Positions 1 to 4,420 of a stretch of DNA of 7,181 bases are shown one piece after another. Location: NCBI GenBank assembly GCA_964555565.1, contig CAZKTF010000188.1, positions 1 to 7,181 of the forward strand, given 5' to 3'. How positions within the stretch are numbered: position 1 is the stretch's first letter; each line of letters opens with the position of its first letter. Source of the stretch: CAZKTF01 sp964555565. GTDB taxonomy: Bacteria; Planctomycetota; JAJSAM01; JAKLKS01. Position numbers and translations under genes: made by a program. The notes beneath the pieces are model-generated. The model ran no database searches. It worked only from the letters and a program-made list of their open reading frames with translations, and was not told the DNA's origin.

Positions 1-2
1 GC

Positions 3-482
3 CTCGGCCTCGCGGGGGTGCTCGCGCTGGCCCGCCGTCCGGCCTGGGCCGCCGCGGCGGCCGCGGCCGCCGGCCTCTCCCTCGTGGCCACCGTGGGGCC
101 CCTCCTCCCGCGCCTGGAGGAGCAGCGCTGCGCGCGGGGCATGGCGGAGACCCTGCGGCGCGACGGGCTCCGCGCGGGAGACCTCCTCGTAGACGCCACG
201 AACCAGGTCACGGGGCTCTCCTGGTACCTCGGGCGGAACGTCGAGACGCGGGCGCCCGCCGGGAAGAGCATGATGGACCGCGCCGTGGAGGTCCTCTCGG
301 GGGACGCCCGGGCCTACGCGGTGGTGGAGTTCGACCCGGAGGAGAAGGCGGCGGCCGGGAAGCGGATCCAGATGGAATCGATCCTCCGTCACCTCCCCAC
401 GGGCACCTTCTGCCGGCGCGTGCCCTGGGCGGGCCTCGACCGCGCGGTCCTCACGAACACCCCGCCGCCCCCCGGGAAATGA
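3..482 (+). CDS. C-terminal part of a probable membrane glycosyltransferase (GT39/ArnT-like), 5' end outside window
   Basis: The frame is open from the first bases of the window to a TGA at 480-482, so this is the 3' end of a longer gene; the internal GTG at 18 is not taken as the start. The visible part begins with a hydrophobic Ala/Leu-rich stretch (about the first 30 residues), probably the last membrane helix. A soluble tail of about 125 residues follows. Its pattern, in which a 'GDLLVDATNQ...SWYLGRNVETRAP' stretch precedes a later strand ending in a Cys-Arg-Arg segment, resembles the periplasmic tail of GT-C glycosyltransferases that use lipid-linked sugars (ArnT/PMT-like). That assignment is by resemblance only; the catalytic N-terminal part is not visible. 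Another polytopic membrane enzyme is possible. A promoter-like site and a new start codon for the next gene follow within 80 bases. Confidence 0.55.
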   Translation, partial: LGLAGVLALARRPAWAAAAAAAAGLSLVATVGPLLPRLEEQRCARGMAETLRRDGLRAGDLLVDATNQVTGLSWYLGRNVETRAPAGKSMMDRAVEVLSGDARAYAVVEFDPEEKAAAGKRIQMESILRHLPTGTFCRRVPWAGLDRAVLTNTPPPPGK

Positions 483-501
483 ACATGGCGGGACGTGCCG
501 T

Positions 502-529
502 TTGTCGGGGCCTTGCCTTCCGCTAACAT
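502..529 (+). promoter_or_regulatory. Putative sigma70-type promoter of the yedE-ferredoxin unit
   Basis: A TTGTCG at 502-507 (4 of 6 matches to TTGACA) is separated by 16 bases from TAACAT at 524-529 (5 of 6 matches to TATAAT). This lies in the gap after the upstream stop codon and about 32 bases before the chosen yedE start. It is relatively AT-rich for this DNA. The call is by eye only. Confidence 0.4.
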
Positions 530-561
530 CCCGTTCTTCCTTCTCCGGCATCGAGGGCCCC

Positions 562-1668
562 ATGCTCCGAGGACGAGACCCCGGCCGCGCCCCCTTCACC
601 GCGCTGGCCGTCGTGCTGCTCGTGGGCGGCGCGGCGGCCGCGCTCGTCCTCCTCGGGAACCCCGGGAACATGGGCCTCTGCGGGGCCTGCTTCCTCAGGG
701 ACACCGCGGGCGTGCTCGGACTCTTCGCGAAGGGTCCGCCGCCGGTGTTCCGGCCGGAGGTGGCGGGGGTCCTCCTGGGCGCCCTCCTGTGGGTCCTCCT
801 CCGCGGGAGGTACCAGGCGCGCTCGGGGTCCTACGCCGTGGCGCGGTTCCTCCTCGGCGTCTTCATGGCGCTCGGGGCGCTCGTGTTCCTCGGCTGCCCG
901 TTCCGGATGCTCCAGCGCCTCGGCGGCGGGGACCTGAACGCGCTCGTGGGCGCGGCCGGCCTCGTGGCGGGCGTGGGCGTGGCCGTCCTCCTCGAGCGGC
1001 GCGGCTACACGGTGGGGAAGACCGCCCCCGCGCCCGCCGCCGTGGGCCTCCTCGGCCCCGTCACGGTCGCCGGGCTCCTCGTCCTGTTCCTGCTCGGCGG
1101 GGTCCTCCTCGGGCCCGGGCCGGGGGCCACGGACGGGCCGCAGCACGCCCCCTGGGCCGCGGCGCTCGGGATCGCCGCCGCCGGAGGCGTCGCGCTCTCC
1201 GCCACGGGCTTCTGCGCCGTCTCCGCCTGCCGGCAGGTCTTCCTCCCGGGGAAGCGGATGCTCGCCGCCGCGGGGGTCCTCGTCCTCGGCTACGCCGCCG
1301 TGACCGCGCTCGCGGGGCGGTTCGCCCCGGGCTTCGAGAAGCAGCCCGTCGCCCACTCCGAGCACGCCTGGAACTTCCTCGCCCTCCTCCTCGTGGGACT
1401 CACGGGGGCCTTCGCCGGCGGCTGCCCGGTGCGGCAGATGGTCATGGCGGGGGAGGGGAACGGGGACGCCTTCGTCACCGTGATGGGGCTCGTCGTCGGC
1501 GGCGCCCTGGCCCACACCCTGGGCGTCGCCTCCTCGACCGCGGGGACGACCCCCGCCGGGCGCTGGGTCGTCGCCCTCGGGATCCCCCTCGTCCTCGCCT
1601 ACGCCGTGGCGGTCACCTTCGCCGCGAGGCCCTCCCCCGCGCCCCCGGCGCCGGGGGAGAGGATCTGA
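562..1668 (+). CDS. yedE: YedE-family selenium transporter (YeeE/YedE membrane protein)
   Basis: This encodes a 368-aa polytopic inner-membrane protein. The family (YeeE/YedE, related to the thiosulfate importer TsuA) moves sulfur or selenium compounds. The selenium subgroup co-occurs with selenium metabolism genes. Family signatures are visible: 'NMGLCGAC' with Cys40 and Cys43 near the first helix, 'GCPFRM' with Cys112, 'GFCAVSACRQ' with Cys218 and Cys223, and 'GGCPVRQM' with Cys288. These are the paired Cys/GCP motifs that line the path in this family. About nine or ten hydrophobic segments can be counted, and the tail is Pro/Ala-rich. The ATG at 562 is preferred because GAGGG (553-557) stands just upstream; a TTG at 502 would add 20 unlikely residues. 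A ferredoxin gene follows 74 bases later on the same strand and a selenocysteine-containing SelW-like gene converges from the other side, which supports selenium as the substrate. The exact chemical form carried is unknown. Confidence 0.88.
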   Translation: MLRGRDPGRAPFTALAVVLLVGGAAAALVLLGNPGNMGLCGACFLRDTAGVLGLFAKGPPPVFRPEVAGVLLGALLWVLLRGRYQARSGSYAVARFLLGVFMALGALVFLGCPFRMLQRLGGGDLNALVGAAGLVAGVGVAVLLERRGYTVGKTAPAPAAVGLLGPVTVAGLLVLFLLGGVLLGPGPGATDGPQHAPWAAALGIAAAGGVALSATGFCAVSACRQVFLPGKRMLAAAGVLVLGYAAVTALAGRFAPGFEKQPVAHSEHAWNFLALLLVGLTGAFAGGCPVRQMVMAGEGNGDAFVTVMGLVVGGALAHTLGVASSTAGTTPAGRWVVALGIPLVLAYAVAVTFAARPSPAPPAPGERI

Positions 1669-1742
1669 GCCGAAGTTCCTCGGGGTCGTCCCCCCGTGGC
1701 CGGAGAATCCCCCCGCCTGACGACCCGCGGGAGGCCACCGGC

Positions 1743-2117
1743 ATGCCGAAGGTCACGCTCGTCCGCGAGGACCGCGTCCTCGAGGTCCCCGAGGGCGCCA
1801 ACCTCCGCGAGGCGCTCCTCGCCGAGGGGGTGGAGGTCTACCGCGGGCTCGACTCGATCCTCAACTGCCGCGGCCACGGGCTCTGCGGGACCTGCATCGT
1901 GGAGGTCTCCCCGCGCGAGGCCCTCTCCCCGACCACGCTCCGCGAGCGGATGAAGATCTGGCGCTTCGGCGCGCGGCCCATCCGCCTCTCCTGCCAGGCG
2001 AAGGTGGCGGCCGACTGCCGCGTCCTCACCCGCCCGCAGCTCCAGCAGGGCTGGATGAACCACCCGTACTACGGGAACCTCAAGGAGAGCGTGGACACCG
2101 GCCCGTCGCACGCGTGA
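1743..2117 (+). CDS. [2Fe-2S] ferredoxin (adrenodoxin-type cysteine spacing)
   Basis: This is a 124-aa soluble electron carrier. The N-terminal half has the beta-grasp pattern of plant/adrenodoxin-type ferredoxins. The cluster ligands are visible as Cys42-x5-Cys48-x2-Cys51 and a distant Cys84 in 'RLSCQAKV'. The x5-x2 spacing is that of adrenodoxin/Fdx-type rather than plant-type (x4-x2) ferredoxins. Cys92 is an extra cysteine. The C-terminal 25 residues ('QLQQGWMNHPYYGN' and onward) extend past the fold. GGGAGG at 1729-1734 lies 8 bases before the ATG. It follows yedE by 74 bases on the same strand, probably as one transcript. Whether it supplies electrons for selenium reduction or a SelW-linked step is inference; it may be a general ferredoxin. 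Its stop codon is 16 bases from that of the converging selenoprotein gene. Confidence 0.85.
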   Translation: MPKVTLVREDRVLEVPEGANLREALLAEGVEVYRGLDSILNCRGHGLCGTCIVEVSPREALSPTTLRERMKIWRFGARPIRLSCQAKVAADCRVLTRPQLQQGWMNHPYYGNLKESVDTGPSHA

Positions 2118-2121
2118 CGTT

Positions 2122-2134
2122 GGGCGCGACGCCC
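2122..2134. terminator. Short hairpin between convergent ferredoxin and selW-like genes
   Basis: GGGCG (2122-2126), loop CGA, and CGCCC (2130-2134) form a 5-bp stem between the two converging stop codons. It could act as a shared bidirectional terminator, but no T-run follows on either side. A near-identical GGGCG/CGCCC hairpin sits between tRNA-Cys and the convergent hicA gene, which makes a shared terminator role a little more likely. Confidence 0.35.
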
Positions 2135-2382
2135 TACGCGGCGGCGGTCTTCAGGCGGGCGTCGATCACCTTCGTGATCTCGGAGTTCTCCGGGAACCGG
2201 TCCTTCTCGAGCTTGGAGAAGACCAGGTCCTTCCCGACGCTCACCTCGAAGCGCCCCTTGTCCGAGGGGACGAGGCGGAACGAGGCGACCTTCCTCTTGT
2301 AGCGGTCCATGAGCGCGCTGACCAGGCCGACGGCCTGGGGCTCGTAGTTTCAGACCGCGCAGTAGACGATCGTGATTTCCAT
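2134..2382 (-). CDS. SelW-like selenoprotein (Rdx/SelT-SelW-SelH family) with in-frame TGA = selenocysteine
   Basis: Read from ATG (2382-2380) to TAG (2136-2134), this gives 82 aa if the TGA at 2352-2350 is decoded as selenocysteine. The N-terminus is then 'MEITIVYCAV-U-NYEPQA', so Cys8-Ala-Val-Sec11 forms the CxxU motif at the end of strand beta1. This is exactly where Rdx-family thioredoxin-fold proteins carry CxxC or CxxU. The rest also fits: a helix, then 'SFRLVPSDKGRFEVSVGKDLVFSK', then 'FPENSEITKVIDARL'. The family is a small cytosolic thiol/selenol oxidoreductase of uncertain substrate. A strong AGGGAGGT (2389-2396) lies 6 bases before the ATG, which shows that translation starts upstream of the TGA. 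A bSECIS-like hairpin follows the TGA. Gene callers would miss it or begin at the internal ATG (2310), losing the active site. The neighbouring yedE supports selenium use. Confidence 0.9.
2322..2338 (-). promoter_or_regulatory. bSECIS-like hairpin for selenocysteine insertion
   Basis: In the mRNA, CCAGGCC - GUC - GGCCUGG forms a perfect 7-bp stem with a small loop containing GU. The loop starts 18 nt after the UGA at 2352-2350. A possible lower stem, GAGC (2343-2340) with GCUC (2314-2311), flanks it. Known bacterial SECIS elements are short hairpins within the reading frame just after the UGA, with a G-U in the apical loop bound by SelB. Position and loop agree; folding was done by eye. The strict 3-nt loop is tight and may open to CGUCG. 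Confidence 0.65.
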
Positions 2383-2409
2383 CGCCGGACCTCCCTGGGT
2401 GCGTCGGGC

Positions 2410-2439
2410 ATGATCCCGCCCGCCGCGCAGCCCCGCCAA
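2410..2439 (-). promoter_or_regulatory. Possible promoter of the selW-like gene
   Basis: On the minus strand TTGGCG (2439-2434, 4 of 6) is followed after 18 bases by GATCAT (2415-2410, 4 of 6). This would give a leader of roughly 20 bases carrying the AGGGAGGT ribosome-binding site. It sits in the 60-base gap after the upstream membrane protein gene, so the selW-like gene may have its own promoter or be co-transcribed. The match is weak. Confidence 0.3.
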
Positions 2440-2442
2440 CCT

Positions 2443-2922
2443 TTAGACCGGGTCCCCGCAGCCGTCGCAATGTTCGAGGGCCGCGGCGCCGACGGTATCG
2501 CAGGTCCGGCAGCGCCGCCCGAGGCCGGCCTGGAGTCCGAGCACCCCCGGGAGGGCCAGCAGCCCGACCACCGCCCACCTCGAGTCCCGCCCGCGGCGCA
2601 GCGCGAGCGTCCCGGCCGCGTAGAAGGACAGGCCCAGGGCGCCCGTGGCGGAGAGGATCGTCAGGAGGCTCTCCCCCTGGCCCGCGAAGGAGAACGCCGC
2701 CCTGTCCTCGAGGTAGGAGACCAGGGCCGTGATCGCGAGGACGCCGGAGAGGATCCCGGCCAGGACCACGCGGAGCGAGGCCGCCCCGAACTCGCCCCGG
2801 AGGGTCCGCCAGCGGGCCGCGGCTTTCGAGTCCTCCGGGAGCGGCCGCGGCGGCGGCTTCTTGGCCTCCTCGCGGGAGGAGGAGGTGAACAGGTACACGA
2901 TGATGTGGATGAGGAAGTGCAT
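2443..2922 (-). CDS. Small membrane protein with C-terminal CxxC-CxxC motif, function unknown
   Basis: This is a 159-aa protein I do not recognise. A short hydrophobic N-terminus (residues 2-13, 'HFLIHIIVYLFT') is followed by a basic/proline stretch. Three likely membrane segments lie at about 47-70, 84-107 and 114-132. The C-terminus carries Cys138-x2-Cys141-x10-Cys152-x2-Cys155, which could bind zinc or iron or form redox-active pairs. The ATG at 2922 is chosen because it begins the hydrophobic segment; GGGGAGG (2940-2934) lies 11 bases upstream, a rather long spacing. The codon pattern and the hydrophobic profile support a real gene, and all other frames over it look like shadows. It lies 60 bases upstream of the selW-like gene on the same strand and may share a transcript with it, so a link to redox or selenium work is possible but unproven. 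Confidence 0.7.
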   Translation of the reverse strand: MHFLIHIIVYLFTSSSREEAKKPPPRPLPEDSKAAARWRTLRGEFGAASLRVVLAGILSGVLAITALVSYLEDRAAFSFAGQGESLLTILSATGALGLSFYAAGTLALRRGRDSRWAVVGLLALPGVLGLQAGLGRRCRTCDTVGAAALEHCDGCGDPV

Positions 2923-2992
2923 CTCGTCCGGTGCCTCCCCGTGCCCCGGCCCCCGGATCCTGTCCCGGGCCGGGCCCGGAGTCCAGCCCCAT

Positions 2993-3008
2993 CCCCCGCG
3001 CGCGGGGG
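2993..3008. terminator. Perfect GC palindrome after tRNA-Leu
   Basis: CCCCCGCG/CGCGGGGG is a perfect 16-base palindrome starting 6 bases past the CCA end of the tRNA-Leu gene on the minus strand. It could end tRNA transcription or mark 3' processing. There is no T-run, so it is not a textbook intrinsic terminator. Confidence 0.35.
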
Positions 3009-3014
3009 CCCCGA

Positions 3015-3102
3015 TGGTGGGCGAGGAGGGAGTCGAACCCCCACGCCGGTCTCCCGGCCGAGGTTTTTAAAACCTCTGCGTCTGCCGTTCCGCCACTCGC
3101 CC
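3015..3102 (-). tRNA. tRNA-Leu (anticodon UAA)
   Basis: This is an 88-nt class II tRNA including an encoded CCA. The acceptor GGGCGAG pairs with CTCGCCC, with A as discriminator base. The anticodon stem GAGGT/ACCTC closes the loop TTTAAAA, whose middle bases TAA give Leu (UUA/UUG codons). A long variable arm (GCCGG with CCGGC) is typical of tRNA-Leu. The T-arm GGGGG-TTCGACT-CCCTC has one G-U pair. It lies upstream of, and in the same direction as, the membrane-protein and selW-like genes. It is not tRNA-Sec, which would need anticodon UCA. Confidence 0.95.
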
Positions 3103-3162
3103 CCGGGGTCAGCGGTCCGCGTCTAATCGGGGGGAGCGGCGCGGGAAAGGGGCCACGCGGGC

Positions 3163-3168
3163 ATTATA
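3163..3168 (-). promoter_or_regulatory. -10 box TATAAT, likely tRNA-Leu promoter
   Basis: An exact TATAAT on the minus strand stands 60 bases before the mature tRNA 5' end. Such an AT-rich hexamer is rare in this DNA. No good -35 box is visible at the usual distance; that position falls in a large inverted repeat (3186-3216). The leader of about 50 bases would be removed by RNase P. Confidence 0.45.
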
Positions 3169-3185
3169 CCGGGGAGACCATGGGC

Positions 3186-3216
3186 CCTGGCGCGACAGCG
3201 GCGCTGGTGCGCCAGG
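3186..3216. repeat. Strong compound inverted repeat between tRNA-Leu and the polyketide synthase gene
   Basis: CCTGGCGC (3186-3193) and GCGCCAGG (3209-3216) are perfect complements. Inside them CAGC-GGC-GCTG (3196-3206) forms a second stem, separated from the first by a 2x2 internal loop (GA/GT). It lies 57 bases before the polyketide synthase start and just upstream of the tRNA-Leu -10 box. It may be a terminator hairpin, a regulator site or part of a 5' leader. No T-run follows. The remainder of 3103-3273 holds only the -10 boxes listed separately. Confidence 0.5.
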
Positions 3217-3261
3217 TGGGGAAGACGGGCCTCAAGAACCCCCGCGCGCCCCGCGGCGCGG

Positions 3262-3267
3262 TAGGCT
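3262..3267 (+). promoter_or_regulatory. -10 box TAGGCT 6 bases before the polyketide synthase start (leaderless-type)
   Basis: TAGGCT fits TAnnnT and ends 6 bases before the ATG at 3274, so transcription would start at or next to the A of the start codon. No Shine-Dalgarno sequence is visible before this ATG. The same 6-base spacing occurs at the hicB-like gene. No clear -35 box is seen. Confidence 0.35.
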
Positions 3268-3273
3268 GACCGC

Positions 3274-4320
3274 ATGGACTCCCGCGACGGTCCCCCGGTC
3301 CGCATCCTCGGCCTCGGGACCGCCGTCCCGCCCGCGACCGTCGGCCCCGACGAGGCCTTCCGGCTCCTCGGCTACCGGGACCCGCGCGTCCTCCGGGTGT
3401 TCCGCAACGCGGGCGTGGACCGCCGCGCCCTGGGGCTCGACCCCGCGACCTTCCGGCCCGACGAGTCCCCCGACGCGCTGGTCGCGCGGTTCGAGCGGGT
3501 CGCCATGGAGATCGGCGCCGCCGCGGTGCGCCGGGCGCTCGACGCCGCGGGCCTCGCGCCGCGCGACCTCGACGCCCTCCTCGTCGCCACCTGCACCGGG
3601 TACCTCTGCCCGGGGCTCTCCACGCGGCTCGTCCCCGTGCTCGGTCTCCGGGACGACCTCGAGCGCGGGGACCTCCTCGGGCACGGCTGCTCCGGCGCCT
3701 TCCCGGCGCTCCAGCGCGGGAGCGACTTCGCGCGGGCGCGGCCGGGGGCGGCGGCCGCGGTCCTCTGCGTGGAGGTCTGCTCCGCCGCCTACTTCGTGGA
3801 CGATGCGATGGAGACCGCCGTCGCGAACGCGCTCTGCGCCGACGGGGCGGCCGCGGCCGTGCTCCGGGCGCGCGGAGGGGACCGCGGGCCCGCGGTGGCG
3901 CGCTTCGCGTCGGCCCTCGACCCGGGGGACCTCGACCTCGTCGGGTTCACGCGTAGGGAGGGCCGCCTGCGCGTGCGCCTCGACGGGAGGATCCCCGAGC
4001 GGGGGGGGCCGCTGCTCCGGCGCGCGGTCGAGCGCCTGCTCGCCCCGGAGGGGCTCCGCGTGGCGGACGTCGCCCGCTGGGCGCTGCATCCCGGCGGGAA
4101 GCGCGTCCTCGACCTCGCCGTCCCCGCGGCGGGACTCCCGCCCGCGGCCGCGGCGCCGGCGGAGCGGGTCTACCGGAACCACGGGAACATGTCCTCCCCC
4201 ACGGTCCTGTTCGTCCTGGAGGAGGTCCTCCGCGCGGGTGCCCTGGAGCCCGGGGAGCCCCTGGTCATGACCGCGCTCGGGCCGGGCTTCGTCGCGGAGG
4301 CGGCGCTGCTGCGGGGGTAG
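3274..4320 (+). CDS. Type III polyketide synthase (chalcone/stilbene synthase-like)
   Basis: This 348-aa homodimer-type thiolase-fold enzyme would extend an acyl-CoA starter with malonyl-CoA units and cyclise the product, usually to a pyrone, resorcinol or phenol. The catalytic triad is visible: Cys139 in 'GHGCSGAFPALQRG', His272 in 'WALHPGG', and Asn305 in 'NHGNMSSPTVLFVLEE'. The 33-residue His-Asn spacing equals that of plant chalcone synthase. Other family marks are 'TCTGYLCPGLS' (about 110), 'CVEVCSAAYFVDD' (about 168-180) and 'CADGAAAAV' (about 188). The C-terminal 'GPGFVAEAALL' matches the conserved GPG loop. The length is slightly short compared with plant enzymes (about 390) but normal for bacteria. 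No methyltransferase, reductase or oxidase partner lies next to it, so the product cannot be predicted. The ATG at 3274 is just before the conserved 'RILGLGTAVPP' start and has no ribosome-binding site; it may be leaderless. Confidence 0.92.
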   Translation: MDSRDGPPVRILGLGTAVPPATVGPDEAFRLLGYRDPRVLRVFRNAGVDRRALGLDPATFRPDESPDALVARFERVAMEIGAAAVRRALDAAGLAPRDLDALLVATCTGYLCPGLSTRLVPVLGLRDDLERGDLLGHGCSGAFPALQRGSDFARARPGAAAAVLCVEVCSAAYFVDDAMETAVANALCADGAAAAVLRARGGDRGPAVARFASALDPGDLDLVGFTRREGRLRVRLDGRIPERGGPLLRRAVERLLAPEGLRVADVARWALHPGGKRVLDLAVPAAGLPPAAAAPAERVYRNHGNMSSPTVLFVLEEVLRAGALEPGEPLVMTALGPGFVAEAALLRG

Positions 4321-4345
4321 GGGGGGTCTCGAGGCGGCAGGGGGG

Positions 4346-4373
4346 TGGACGCGCGGCCGGGGGCTGGTAGGAT
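4346..4373 (+). promoter_or_regulatory. Putative promoter of the secreted acidic protein gene
   Basis: TGGACG (4346-4351, 4 of 6) and TAGGAT (4368-4373) are separated by 16 bases. They lie in the 100-base gap after the polyketide synthase stop and about 48 bases before the next ATG, which has its own strong GGAAAGGAG ribosome-binding site (4406-4414). This suggests separate transcription of the two genes. Confidence 0.4.
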
Positions 4374-4420
4374 CCGTCCGGGATGCCGCCCCGGTGCGGC
4401 CCCGTGGAAAGGAGACGCGC

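Noticed and set aside
495..2117. A 540-codon frame covering yedE and the ferredoxin
   Set aside because: Its first 400 residues are Arg/Pro/Gly-rich shadow translation of yedE in another frame; only the part from 1743 is the real ferredoxin.
2134..2310. A short stand-alone gene starting at the internal ATG of the selW-like gene
   Set aside because: It would lack the first beta strand and the redox motif; the strong ribosome-binding site and family match lie upstream of the TGA.
2069..2992. 307-codon minus-strand frame spanning the selW-like and membrane protein genes
   Set aside because: Shadow frame with Gly/Pro/Arg-rich sequence; the two real genes lie in other frames with ribosome-binding sites and family or membrane patterns.
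3015..3102. A tRNA near a selenoprotein gene might be tRNA-Sec (selC)
   Set aside because: The anticodon reads UAA, the acceptor stem is 7 bp with a normal T-arm, and the long variable arm is explained by tRNA-Leu.
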